7,424 nt of DNA from an uncultured Lachnospiraceae bacterium (GCA_902787595.1 CADAHD010000110.1:1-7424), one strand, 5' to 3'; shown: positions 1 to 5,390, counted from the first letter of the stretch. The notes: generated by a model not told the origin, from the sequence alone. Made by a program: numbers and translations.

Positions 1-2
1 AC

Positions 3-83
3 ATCCTTCCGGAGCTCGATGACGATCCGCATACCCTCGCGGTCGGATTCATCCCGGAGATCCGTGATCCCGTCGACCCTCTC
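3..83 (-). pseudogene. gyrA: internal fragment of DNA gyrase subunit A (foreign/chimeric piece)
   Basis: On the minus strand 27 codons read continuously as a very conserved part of the GyrA breakage-reunion domain, including [16 protein letters not shown] followed by IELRKD. DNA gyrase A cuts and reseals DNA to introduce supercoils, but nothing functional can come from this piece: it has no start, it runs off the left edge, and beyond about position 89 the GyrA similarity disappears although the frame stays open. The segment is GC-rich, unlike the genes to the right. It overlaps and opposes a MutY fragment, so the join (about 70-89) is almost certainly a chimera of two unrelated genes. ParC/topoisomerase IV has a similar motif and cannot be excluded from so few residues. 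Confidence 0.7.
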
Positions 84-174
84 CGATCTGCTCTCGCTTC
101 CCGGGATCGGTCCCTACACCGCCGGGGCGATCGCCGCCTTCGCCTACGGAAAGCCCGTCACCTATCTCATCGAC
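70..174 (+). pseudogene. mutY: internal fragment of A/G-specific adenine glycosylase MutY (foreign/chimeric piece)
   Basis: The plus-strand frame reads PSTLSDLL, then [17 protein letters not shown], then [18 protein letters not shown] is the helix-hairpin-helix DNA-binding motif of MutY, the base-excision-repair enzyme that removes adenine mispaired with 8-oxoguanine. In the family this motif is followed by a Gly-Lys-Pro-Val stretch and then a catalytic Asp in a VDGNV or IETNIR-like context. Here TYLID could be the start of that segment, but the next residues (PRPKY) do not fit. Upstream of about position 70 the frame no longer resembles MutY because that DNA is the gyrA fragment read backwards. 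There is no proper N- or C-terminus. Other HhH glycosylases such as endonuclease III share the motif, but the AGAIAAFAYGKPV context favours MutY. Confidence 0.65.
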
Positions 175-339
175 CCGCGCCCGAAGTATCTGGAACTGAG
201 CCGGAAAGCCCTGACCGAAGGTAACATCCCGGAGATCACAGAGGAGGTCTTAAACTGCAAAACAGTGCTTATGGAAGCCACTGAAGAAATGAACGGCATC
301 GTTGATGAATTTGATGAAGAGGATACAAAGGATATCTAA
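175..339 (+). CDS. C-terminal tail of an unrecognised acidic protein, 5' end replaced
   Basis: The same open frame continues past the MutY-like piece for about 54 codons to a TAA at 337-339. From about position 186 base composition falls to that of the rest of the window, so the true gene probably starts to be represented there. The tail is rich in Glu and Asp and ends EFDEEDTKDI, as in an exposed acidic C-terminus. I recognise no domain. It has no ribosome site or start of its own here and should be read as a 3' gene remnant joined to foreign DNA, not as a fusion protein. It stops 100 bases before the next gene and has the same orientation. No terminator is obvious between them. Confidence 0.35.
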   Translation, partial: PRPKYLELSRKALTEGNIPEITEEVLNCKTVLMEATEEMNGIVDEFDEEDTKDI

Positions 340-388
340 TTGTGCTATTTGGTGGATTTTGACATATGGCAGGGCGAAAAGGCCAGCG

Positions 389-417
389 TTGCGGAAATAG
401 CGAAAATATGTTATAGT
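389..417 (+). promoter_or_regulatory. sigma-A type promoter with extended -10 for the Rpn-like gene
   Basis: A -35-like TTGCGG (389-394) is separated by 17 bases from TATAGT (412-417), which is preceded by TGT, an extended -10 TGn element. The predicted transcript start near 424 leaves a short leader that contains the ribosome site. A perfect TTGACA at 359-364 lies too far upstream to pair with this -10. Confidence 0.55.
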
Positions 418-429
418 AAAAGCGGATAT

Positions 430-437
430 GGAGGGGG
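430..437 (+). promoter_or_regulatory. ribosome binding site that fixes the start at 440
   Basis: GGAGGGGG lies just upstream of the ATG at 440. An in-frame ATG at 428 would lie on top of this site and has no good purine block before it, so the start at 440 (protein MPAKKRK...) is preferred. Confidence 0.6.
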
Positions 438-439
438 AA

Positions 440-1294
440 ATGCCTGCTAAAAAAAGGAAATCCAATAGAAAAGCAAAAGATTCCGTGTTTACCAATCTCT
501 TTACGATACCGAAGTACCGGTATCAGCTTTTTAAGGAGCTTCACCCTGAGGTAAAGGGGCTAACGGAAGATGATATAGAGATCGTTACGCTGGAGCATGT
601 GCTGATGAACAATGAGTATAACGATCTGGGGCTTTTGGCAGGAGACCATTTTCTCATCCTTGCAGAGGCGCAATCTACATGGAGTGTAAATATACTGATA
701 CGCTTTCTTCTGTATCTGGCGTCAACTTACAAGGATTATATAGAGAGCAAGGGGATAAGCCTCTACGGAACGAAAAAGGCAACGATACCAAAGCCGGAAT
801 TATACCTGATATATTCCGGAAACAAGGGCAGGAAGCCGGAGATGCTATCGTTCACGAAGGAGTTCTTCGGGGGAAATGAGAGTGCTGTAGAGATAAAAGC
901 CAAAGTTATATACGGAGACAGTAAAAAGCATGATGTGATTAGCCAGTACATTGCATATTGCAGGGTGCTGGATATGCAGGTCAGGAAGCATGGAAGAACA
1001 AAGAAGGCAATAGAGGAAACTATCAGGATATGCTCCGATAAGGATATACTGAAGGAGTATCTGGAAGCTCACAGGAAGGAGGTAGTAGACATTATGACAC
1101 GGTTATATGACAGAGAGAGAGAAATGAAGCTGTATGTTGAAGAAATGAGGCAGGACGCTGATACTAACAGAGGACTGAAAGATATTAAGAATTTGATGAA
1201 AAACCTGAAAATGAGCGCCAAGGAAGCTATGAATGCACTTGGCATTTCTCCGCAAGACCAGAAAATCTACCTTCCGATGTTGAAAAAGGGATAG
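440..1294 (+). CDS. Rpn-like PD-(D/E)XK nuclease family 'transposase'
   Basis: A 284-residue protein resembling the Rpn/PD-(D/E)XK nuclease family transposases that occur in many copies in Lachnospiraceae genomes. After a basic N-terminus (residues 1-13), the core shows NDLG with D62 and, 14 residues on, EAQ with E76 and Q78. This is the D...ExQ signature of the fold's metal-binding nuclease site, followed by the helical STWSVNILIRFLLYLA stretch. The C-terminal third is charged and helical (YDREREMKLYVEEMRQ from about 222) and ends in the usual 'MSAKEAMNALGIS' tail. Length and both ends look complete, with no frameshift. Rpn proteins in E. coli are DNA endonucleases that promote RecA-independent recombination and have been tied to phage defence. 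Real transposition is not established, and no terminal repeats are visible here. It is transcribed alone, from the promoter at 389-417 to the terminator at 1355-1391. An internal start at 1094 may give a second product. Confidence 0.85.
   Translation: MPAKKRKSNRKAKDSVFTNLFTIPKYRYQLFKELHPEVKGLTEDDIEIVTLEHVLMNNEYNDLGLLAGDHFLILAEAQSTWSVNILIRFLLYLASTYKDYIESKGISLYGTKKATIPKPELYLIYSGNKGRKPEMLSFTKEFFGGNESAVEIKAKVIYGDSKKHDVISQYIAYCRVLDMQVRKHGRTKKAIEETIRICSDKDILKEYLEAHRKEVVDIMTRLYDREREMKLYVEEMRQDADTNRGLKDIKNLMKNLKMSAKEAMNALGISPQDQKIYLPMLKKG
1076..1294 (+). CDS. possible internal start: 66-residue C-terminal protein within the Rpn-like gene
   Basis: AAGGAGG at 1076-1082 is followed 11 bases later by an ATG at 1094-1096 that is in frame with the nuclease gene (codon 219). 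Translation from there would make a 66-residue protein, beginning MTRLYDREREMKLY, that holds the charged helical region and C-terminal tail but not the nuclease core. In E. coli, small C-terminal proteins made from within rpn genes have been reported to neutralise the toxic full-length protein. A TATACT hexamer at 1045-1050 could serve as an internal -10, but there is no good -35. The purine-rich codons also encode a conserved-looking Lys-Glu-Val-Val stretch, so the ribosome site may be a by-product of protein sequence, and the spacing is a little long. The listed start is the ribosome site; coding would begin at 1094. Confidence 0.3.
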   Translation, partial: KEVVDIMTRLYDREREMKLYVEEMRQDADTNRGLKDIKNLMKNLKMSAKEAMNALGISPQDQKIYLPMLKKG

Positions 1295-1354
1295 ATCATT
1301 TCTTTGTGTCTGCTCTATTAGGTTAGACTTTTTGACAGTAATATGGTGGTATGT

Positions 1355-1394
1355 GACCGTGGCTTTCTATGCAAAGTGACACGGTCTTTTTATT
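1355..1394 (+). terminator. intrinsic terminator after the Rpn-like gene
   Basis: GACCGTG (1355-1361) pairs perfectly with CACGGTC (1380-1386). The loop contains a further four-pair CTTT/AAAG helix, and TTTTTATTT follows immediately. It lies about 60 bases after the stop codon. Confidence 0.75.
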
Positions 1395-1431
1395 TCAATA
1401 GATCGTTATACCCGCTTATTATGATCAGATA

Positions 1432-1462
1432 TAAAGAACTATAATCAACCGGTCGATATAAT
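1432..1462 (+). promoter_or_regulatory. sigma-28-like (motility) promoter, overlapping a TATAAT, for the 217-residue gene
   Basis: TAAAG begins at 1432 and GTCGATAT lies at 1452-1459, with 16 bases between TAAA and the second box. The flagellar sigma-28/sigma-D consensus is TAAA, about 15 bases, then GCCGATAA/T, so seven of eight bases match in the -10 box. A sigma-A -10, TATAAT (1457-1462), overlaps, and another lies at 1440-1445, but neither has a recognisable -35. That makes the sigma-28 reading more attractive. The expected start is near 1466, leaving a leader of about 40 bases. Confidence 0.4.
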
Positions 1463-1504
1463 AGATAGGATCTTTTTATCTCGGGATGAAGGAGGTATAA
1501 GTAT

Positions 1505-2158
1505 ATGAATGGTATTGATTCGGTAGGTGTAAATAAATCTGGCGATTACTTGCAGAAGATGCAGATGGCGATAAAAGATAAACTAAATGTAGCGAAAGAT
1601 GAAGATAGTATCTCTAATGCATTAGGCGATAATGTGGCGGCTACGCTCTCTATTTCATCCTCCGGGATTGCCCAGGCTGAGAGGGCAGAAAGAGAAGCCA
1701 TTCTTAAAAATTCCATAGTTCAACTGGAAGGCGGATATAAAAGATTTGAGCTTTCTGATGAAGAAACTTGCATATTAAAGAGTTTTAGGCTTGAAGAATA
1801 CTATGGTATTCGGGATAGAATGAAAAATGAGGATTCTGATGCATTTAATGCTCTGCTGAAGGCAGAAAAATCGGCTGCCCAGGATCCTGATCCAAGTGAA
1901 ACATTTAAGGTATATGCAAAAGCATATAATTGGGCTTATGGAGATGTGTTCGATAGGATACATAAAGAAAATCCAGATGTTGATATATATGTCAGATCAC
2001 CAGGAACTCCGGAAAATCATAATTTCCAGATGAGAAACAATAGAACATCTCTTGTTATTTCTACAGATGAAATAAAACTTCTTCAATCAAAGAAAGAAAG
2101 TGACAAAGATGCACAAGAGACATTATGGAATACAATCCTGGAAAAGATCAGAGTTTGA
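1505..2158 (+). CDS. unrecognised 217-residue cytoplasmic protein, possibly motility-linked
   Basis: I do not recognise this protein. The start is well supported: AAGGAGG at 1489-1495 lies 9 bases before the ATG. The product has no signal peptide or membrane segment and is rich in charged residues. Residues about 1-45 look loosely ordered. They are followed by a short LSISSSG motif (about residues 48-54) and an Ala/Glu-rich helix (AQAERAEREAI). The middle is predominantly helical with several aromatic residues (YAKAYNWAYGDVFDRI), and the end has a basic loop (MRNNRTSLVIS) followed by a helix. It stands alone between terminators at 1355-1394 and 2352-2377. The sigma-28-like promoter suggests co-expression with late flagellar genes, but nothing in the protein proves a flagellar role. 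Its base composition is more AT-rich than the membrane protease gene downstream. Confidence 0.8.
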   Translation: MNGIDSVGVNKSGDYLQKMQMAIKDKLNVAKDEDSISNALGDNVAATLSISSSGIAQAERAEREAILKNSIVQLEGGYKRFELSDEETCILKSFRLEEYYGIRDRMKNEDSDAFNALLKAEKSAAQDPDPSETFKVYAKAYNWAYGDVFDRIHKENPDVDIYVRSPGTPENHNFQMRNNRTSLVISTDEIKLLQSKKESDKDAQETLWNTILEKIRV

Positions 2159-2223
2159 GCATTTGGCCTGGATGGACAATCTCCTGATGTATATATATAC
2201 TTTCCGGCGGGGGGCATAAAATC

Positions 2224-2264
2224 GGTTAAGCAGACATCGGATATCCGGTTAAGATATGGTTAAG
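2224..2264 (+). repeat. three direct GGTTAAG repeats with an adjoining palindrome
   Basis: GGTTAAG occurs at 2224-2230, 2247-2253 and 2258-2264. The start-to-start distances are 23 and 11 bases, roughly two and one helical turns, so all copies face about the same side of the DNA. A perfect 10-base palindrome CGGATATCCG (2238-2247) abuts the middle copy. The array lies in the 289-base spacer after the 217-residue gene and upstream of the terminator at 2352, not directly next to the promoter at 2399. It could be a regulator site or transcribed leader or trailer sequence; no binding protein can be named. Confidence 0.4.
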
Positions 2265-2351
2265 TAAGCGATGAAGATGCTTTTTCCTCCTTGATTTTAT
2301 TGGGTGTTGAAAAACATATTTTGTTCGATTCCGCTACGAGCTGCGAAAACC

Positions 2352-2377
2352 CGGAAGCAAATGCTTCCGTTTTTTTT
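2352..2377 (+). terminator. strong intrinsic terminator
   Basis: CGGAAGC and GCTTCCG form a perfect seven-pair stem (2352-2358 with 2363-2369) around an AAAT loop, followed by eight T residues (2370-2377). It lies almost 200 bases after the 217-residue gene, so that gene's transcript would have a long 3' tail unless a separate RNA is made in the spacer. It isolates the protease promoter that follows. Confidence 0.85.
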
Positions 2378-2378
2378 G

Positions 2379-2407
2379 TGTCCATTTTTTAGATCGGATG
2401 GTATAAT
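2379..2407 (+). promoter_or_regulatory. extended -10 promoter for the S41 membrane protease gene
   Basis: A perfect TATAAT (2402-2407) is preceded by TGG (2399-2401), giving the TGn extended -10. The -35 at the right distance is only TGTCCA (2379-2384), so activity would depend on the extended element. The predicted start near 2414 falls at the beginning of a small hairpin. Confidence 0.6.
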
Positions 2408-2413
2408 GATAAA

Positions 2414-2435
2414 AATTTGCTGTATATAGCAATTT
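2414..2435 (+). other. small 5'-leader hairpin before the S41 gene
   Basis: TTGCT (2417-2421) pairs with AGCAA (2428-2432) around a six-base loop, with two more A-T pairs outside a T-T mismatch. It sits between the predicted transcript start and the ribosome site (GAGGGGGA, 2439-2446). The likeliest role is protecting the 5' end of the message. It is too weak and too far from the ribosome site to be called a riboswitch. Confidence 0.35.
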
Positions 2436-2447
2436 AAGAGGGGGAGT

Positions 2448-4880
2448 ATGAAAAAGAGATATATCATTTTATCTGTTGTTATTGTTCTTGGAATCTTATG
2501 CCTGCTCACGGGACTTATCAAAAAGAAAAATGCATTAACGGAAGGAGCGTGGATGGATCACAGCAACTACGCTTCGTTTGGCCCTGGAGACAAGGTTACT
2601 TTCGGCAGTGACTTTTTGGGCAGCAAGAAGGAACTGGCAGGTCATCTGGAATGCGGTTTCTTTTTCGATGATGAATTGATCGCAGCAACTTATGTCCTGA
2701 AAAATTATGAGAGGGATAATAGCGGCGTTCCGGCGTATGACGAGACCGAAGGATATGTATATGAACGGATCACGGGAGTATTGTATGTGCCATCACAGAA
2801 AGAGATCGATATCGTATTCCCTCTGGCTGATCAGGTACATGGCGTCATACAAAAAAATCATCCGGAAGTACACGTTCCGGCAGGGGAGGAGCTCAAAGAA
2901 AGCATTCACTACGGGATAAAGATCTATTCCCCGAAGGACGCTGAAATATTTATTAAACTTGGCATGGTGATCACGATCCTTGGCGTTGCGGTCATGGCGG
3001 TAATGCTTCTAAGGCGGCGTTTTACAGGCGTGCAGACCGCGCTGATCCTGACGGCTTGCATTCCCCTTGCCATAGCTCTGTTATGGATCCTTTATTCGGA
3101 CGAACTGGGAGAATTTACAATTCATCGCCTGTATCTGGCTTTGCGGGGGCTGTATATTACCGGCATCGGGATGGAAGCAACCTTTCAGATAATGGCGGTC
3201 CTTCTGGGAGTGGCAGTGCTCCTCCTTATGATCGCACATATCTTTTTAAAAAAAGATCATCTGAAGTTATGGATGGTTATGTGCGGGATCCCGCTGGTCG
3301 CATATCTTCTTTCCTGGATAAAGATCTATGTGATCACTGAAGATAAGTGTACGAACGACAGGTATTTTGCTTTTGGAGTGATCGCATTTCTGATCCTGCT
3401 GTGGGGCATACTCACAACGATCACGAAGCATTATAAACTGTGTACTTTCTATCTCTTGATGCTTTCCCTTATTCTATATACGTGGAATGTTATCTATGTT
3501 GGTACTACTATATATAAGCATCAGATCACCAATCATACGCATGAGGGCTGGGAAGAAAGCTTTGAAGGGATCCTGGATGATCTCTCCCAAATGTATACGC
3601 TCCGGGATTGGAAGGAGATTGATTTTGATGCGCTGAAGGATGAATATCTTCCCAGGGTAAGAGAAGCGGAAGAGCATCAGGATAAGGTCGCGATGATGCT
3701 GGCACTTTATGATCTTAAGTATGAACTGGCAGACGGCCATGTCTGGGTGCGAACCACTGATACCGACGTCCAATACGAAGCTTTGGACCGTCTGGCGGGA
3801 AATGATTACGGATTTTCCATGTTTTCGGATGAAGATGGTGAGTTTGTCGCGGTCTGTGTAGATCCGGAAAGTGAAGCGGCGGGGGCCGGGATCACGGATG
3901 GTACGGTCATTACCAAATGGGGAGGCGAACCGGCCGCAAAGGCAGCTGCGGATGTAAAGTGTGTTTATTGGGAGAGTTTTGCCTATACCGAGCTGGAAGA
4001 TGTTTTCCGGCCGGTGTTTTTGGCGGGGAAAGGTTCCGATACGATAGAAGTTTCTTTTCTGGATGAAAATAACGTGGAACAGACGGTCTGTCTGGAGACG
4101 AGGGGCTCTTACCGCGGGCGGCTGGAAGATATGATCAGCCGGATCTACAGGGAAGAGGACTGGCAGAAAGCGGAGAACTATTCTACCGCTATGCTGAATG
4201 ATCATATCGGGTATCTGAGGATCACGGAGGAACATCATCGTGATGATTCGACGCTTTATATGGTAGTAAGTTATATAGACGGGTATTCTGAAAAACTGTA
4301 TAACGAGCTGAACGAAAAACTGAAAGCGCTTAAGGAGCAGGGAATGGACTGCCTGGTCATCGATCTGCGGTCGAATGCCGGCGGATTTCAAATGTTTGCC
4401 AGATCCATCATCGGCTTGTTTACGGATCAGCCGCAGGCCATAGGCTCCGGTGTATACAGAGATCATGAATATCATATAGATGAAGAGTATACAGTATACG
4501 GTCACGGAGACTGGAAGGATCTGCCGGTCGTCTGCCTGATCAACGGGGATACCATCAGCTGCGGGGATATCACGGCATATAACCTGCAGCAGGTATGCGG
4601 CGCGGTACTGGCAGGATCGATGCCCGGTGCCGGGAGCGCACAGGGAGTGGGCACCACCTGTTATATGACTGATGGTGAGTTTACGATGGGTTTTTCGACT
4701 TTCCTTACACCGGATCTTGACGGCCTTCCGCTGATCGATGCAAAGGCAGACCGCAAAGCGCGCTATATGCCGGATCTTAAGCTTAGCTTCAGCCGGGAAG
4801 AAGTAGTGGAATTTTTCAGAGAAGACGGCAGAGATGTGGAACTGGACAAGGTGATAGAATACATCGAATCGCAGCCGTGA
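2448..4880 (+). CDS. seven-TM membrane protein with extracytoplasmic S41-family peptidase domain
   Basis: This 810-residue protein starts with an uncleaved-looking signal anchor (about 6-23), then a soluble outer segment (24-166). Six further hydrophobic segments follow at about 167-188, 196-215, 244-267, 274-294, 305-325 and 330-352. Positive clusters (RRR at 189-191, KK at 268-269, TKHYK at 326-330) put both the 24-166 segment and the C-terminus outside. Residues about 365-800 are a tail-specific protease (S41) domain: a helical lead-in, LADGHVW with H431, a PDZ-like stretch (AAGAGITDGTVI, 478-489), VIDLRSNAGG (N643-G646) and NGDTISCGD with the likely nucleophile S704. The CtpA-type catalytic Lys is absent: PGAG stands where TFGKG is expected. 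The site therefore resembles the tricorn/IRBP Ser-His class. Asp707 replaces the common Glu. The gene is monocistronic with its own promoter; substrate unknown. A protein-processing or signalling role at the cell surface is inference. Confidence 0.85.
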   Translation: MKKRYIILSVVIVLGILCLLTGLIKKKNALTEGAWMDHSNYASFGPGDKVTFGSDFLGSKKELAGHLECGFFFDDELIAATYVLKNYERDNSGVPAYDETEGYVYERITGVLYVPSQKEIDIVFPLADQVHGVIQKNHPEVHVPAGEELKESIHYGIKIYSPKDAEIFIKLGMVITILGVAVMAVMLLRRRFTGVQTALILTACIPLAIALLWILYSDELGEFTIHRLYLALRGLYITGIGMEATFQIMAVLLGVAVLLLMIAHIFLKKDHLKLWMVMCGIPLVAYLLSWIKIYVITEDKCTNDRYFAFGVIAFLILLWGILTTITKHYKLCTFYLLMLSLILYTWNVIYVGTTIYKHQITNHTHEGWEESFEGILDDLSQMYTLRDWKEIDFDALKDEYLPRVREAEEHQDKVAMMLALYDLKYELADGHVWVRTTDTDVQYEALDRLAGNDYGFSMFSDEDGEFVAVCVDPESEAAGAGITDGTVITKWGGEPAAKAAADVKCVYWESFAYTELEDVFRPVFLAGKGSDTIEVSFLDENNVEQTVCLETRGSYRGRLEDMISRIYREEDWQKAENYSTAMLNDHIGYLRITEEHHRDDSTLYMVVSYIDGYSEKLYNELNEKLKALKEQGMDCLVIDLRSNAGGFQMFARSIIGLFTDQPQAIGSGVYRDHEYHIDEEYTVYGHGDWKDLPVVCLINGDTISCGDITAYNLQQVCGAVLAGSMPGAGSAQGVGTTCYMTDGEFTMGFSTFLTPDLDGLPLIDAKADRKARYMPDLKLSFSREEVVEFFREDGRDVELDKVIEYIESQP

Positions 4881-4905
4881 GCTTTCGGTATTTTTTCTCT
4901 GCCGT
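4825..4905 (+). repeat. 10-base inverted repeat across the end of the S41 gene
   Basis: ACGGCAGAGA (4825-4834, inside the last codons) is the exact reverse complement of TCTCTGCCGT (4896-4905, after the stop), with 61 bases between. The run of T at 4891-4896 lies inside the loop, so this is not a standard terminator. It may fold the 3' end of the message, or occur by chance. No convincing terminator was found between 4881 and 4965. Confidence 0.3.
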
Positions 4906-4965
4906 TCTATTTTGGCGTGTAAATTTCAGCCGGTATGTGATATGATTGAGGAGGCTGACAGCAAT

Positions 4966-5010
4966 ATGTATGAGATAAAGAAAGCAATGAAAGCGGCCAG
5001 AAAGGGATGA
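4966..5010 (+). CDS. 14-codon basic micro-ORF or truncated gene start
   Basis: AGGAGG (4949-4954) precedes an ATG at 4966 that opens a 14-residue frame, MYEIKKAMKAARKG, ending in TGA at 5008-5010. The peptide is basic and could form an amphipathic helix. The ribosome site is excellent in sequence, though 11 bases from the ATG. A TGATATGAT extended -10 lies at 4938-4946, but its transcript would begin within the ribosome site, so expression would have to come from read-through of the protease gene. It ends four bases from the convergent zinc-ribbon gene, which makes a gene start cut short by rearrangement as likely as a real peptide. Confidence 0.22.
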   Translation: MYEIKKAMKAARKG

Positions 5011-5013
5011 TAC

Positions 5014-5304
5014 TTACCCGCCCTGTTCGGTGAGCTTATTGCCGCATTCACGGCAGAAACGTTCCCCGGTCCGGACACGCGTGCCGCAGGCGGGGCAAAA
5101 TTTTTTTTCTTCCTGCTGCTGCTGCATAAAAGACATCATGCCACCGCCGGGATTGCCGGGAATAGGGCCGGCATAGGCCATCATAGCCGATGCATTAGGC
5201 AGCGGAGAGGGGCCGGCATAGGCCAGCATTGTCGATGCAACAGAGGGAAACTGAGCCGGTCCTTGCATCGTTTTCCTAATAGCATATGGGCTCCGGAGTT
5301 CCAA
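5014..5304 (-). CDS. short zinc-ribbon protein with Ala-Tyr-Ala-Gly-Pro repeats (probably frameshifted)
   Basis: The minus-strand frame from a TTG at 5304 gives 96 residues. Its C-terminus is a clear zinc ribbon, FCPACG (Cys70, Cys73) and FCRECG (Cys84, Cys87), a four-cysteine zinc site. Before it lie a Gln run (61-64), a Gly/Met-rich linker and two imperfect repeats around AYAGP (23-51). Low-complexity tails ending in such a ribbon are common on SPFH-domain and other membrane-associated Firmicute proteins, so this may be the remnant of a longer protein, but no other domain is present. The TTG has no ribosome site. A good one, with an ATG at 5326, lies just upstream in another frame, implying a one-base shift at 5279-5313. 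Function unknown; a structural or binding role through the ribbon is inference. Convergent with the protease gene, same strand as the AraC gene. Confidence 0.6.
   Translation of the reverse strand: MELRSPYAIRKTMQGPAQFPSVASTMLAYAGPSPLPNASAMMAYAGPIPGNPGGGMMSFMQQQQEEKKFCPACGTRVRTGERFCRECGNKLTEQGG
5152..5238 (-). repeat. two imperfect in-frame repeats in the zinc-ribbon gene
   Basis: ASTMLAYAGPSPLPN and ASAMMAYAGPIPGN follow each other directly (15 and 14 residues). The DNA copies share a GGCCGGCATAGGCCA block on the plus strand, so this is a recent tandem duplication rather than only compositional similarity. Confidence 0.6.
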
Positions 5305-5326
5305 ACGGTATTCTTATCTGATCCAT
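5276..5326 (-). pseudogene. out-of-frame true start of the zinc-ribbon gene, or a 16-codon leader
   Basis: On the minus strand a GAGGTG-type ribosome site sits about 8 bases before an ATG at 5326. The frame reads MDQIRIPFGTPEPICY and stops at a TAG (5278-5276). The zinc-ribbon frame is one base ahead and overlaps it, and is closed upstream by a TAA at 5316-5314. Shifting between the two frames anywhere from 5313 to 5279 would make one protein of about 103 residues. This is either a frameshift mutation, a base error in the assembly, or a short leader translationally coupled to the TTG start. Confidence 0.4.
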
Positions 5327-5384
5327 AGATTTTCACCTCACCTGATCATCGGATGTATATGCGCGATAAATACAGATTCATTCT

Positions 5385-5390
5385 ATTATA
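5385..5390 (-). promoter_or_regulatory. -10 candidate for the zinc-ribbon gene
   Basis: A perfect TATAAT on the minus strand would start transcription near 5378, giving a leader of about 50 bases to the ATG at 5326. The -35 region is AT-rich with no recognisable TTGACA, so the call rests on one hexamer and position. Confidence 0.35.

Noticed and set aside
75..89. Resemblance to the 3' end of a common Illumina adapter (shared CCGATCT) at the gyrA/mutY join
   Set aside because: One base is missing and another differs, and the same bases read sensibly as MutY codons (STLSDL). The match is suggestive at a chimeric join but too short to claim.
19..339. A single 106-residue protein in the left-end open frame
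   Set aside because: Its first part is gyrA DNA read on the wrong strand, its middle a MutY motif and its end an unrelated acidic tail. No ribosome site precedes the ATG at 19.
359..364. Perfect TTGACA as the -35 of the Rpn-like gene
   Set aside because: It lies 47 bases from the only good -10 (412-417), which has its own TTGCGG at 17 bases.
440..1294. A genuine insertion sequence carrying the 'transposase' gene
   Set aside because: No terminal inverted repeats or clean target duplications are visible, and the Rpn family is best understood as nucleases with a historical transposase label.
3474..4505. A 343-codon open frame on the minus strand inside the S41 gene
   Set aside because: It is antisense to a well-supported protease domain, has no ribosome site or recognisable motif, and its composition (many Arg, Ile, His) is typical of a shadow frame.
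4870..4905. Intrinsic terminator right after the S41 gene
   Set aside because: Only a three-pair stem can be drawn before the T-run at 4891-4896, and the 10-base inverted repeat places that T-run in its loop.
4938..4946. Extended -10 as a promoter for the 14-codon frame
   Set aside because: The predicted transcript start, near 4952, would fall within or after the ribosome site, so the message could not use it.
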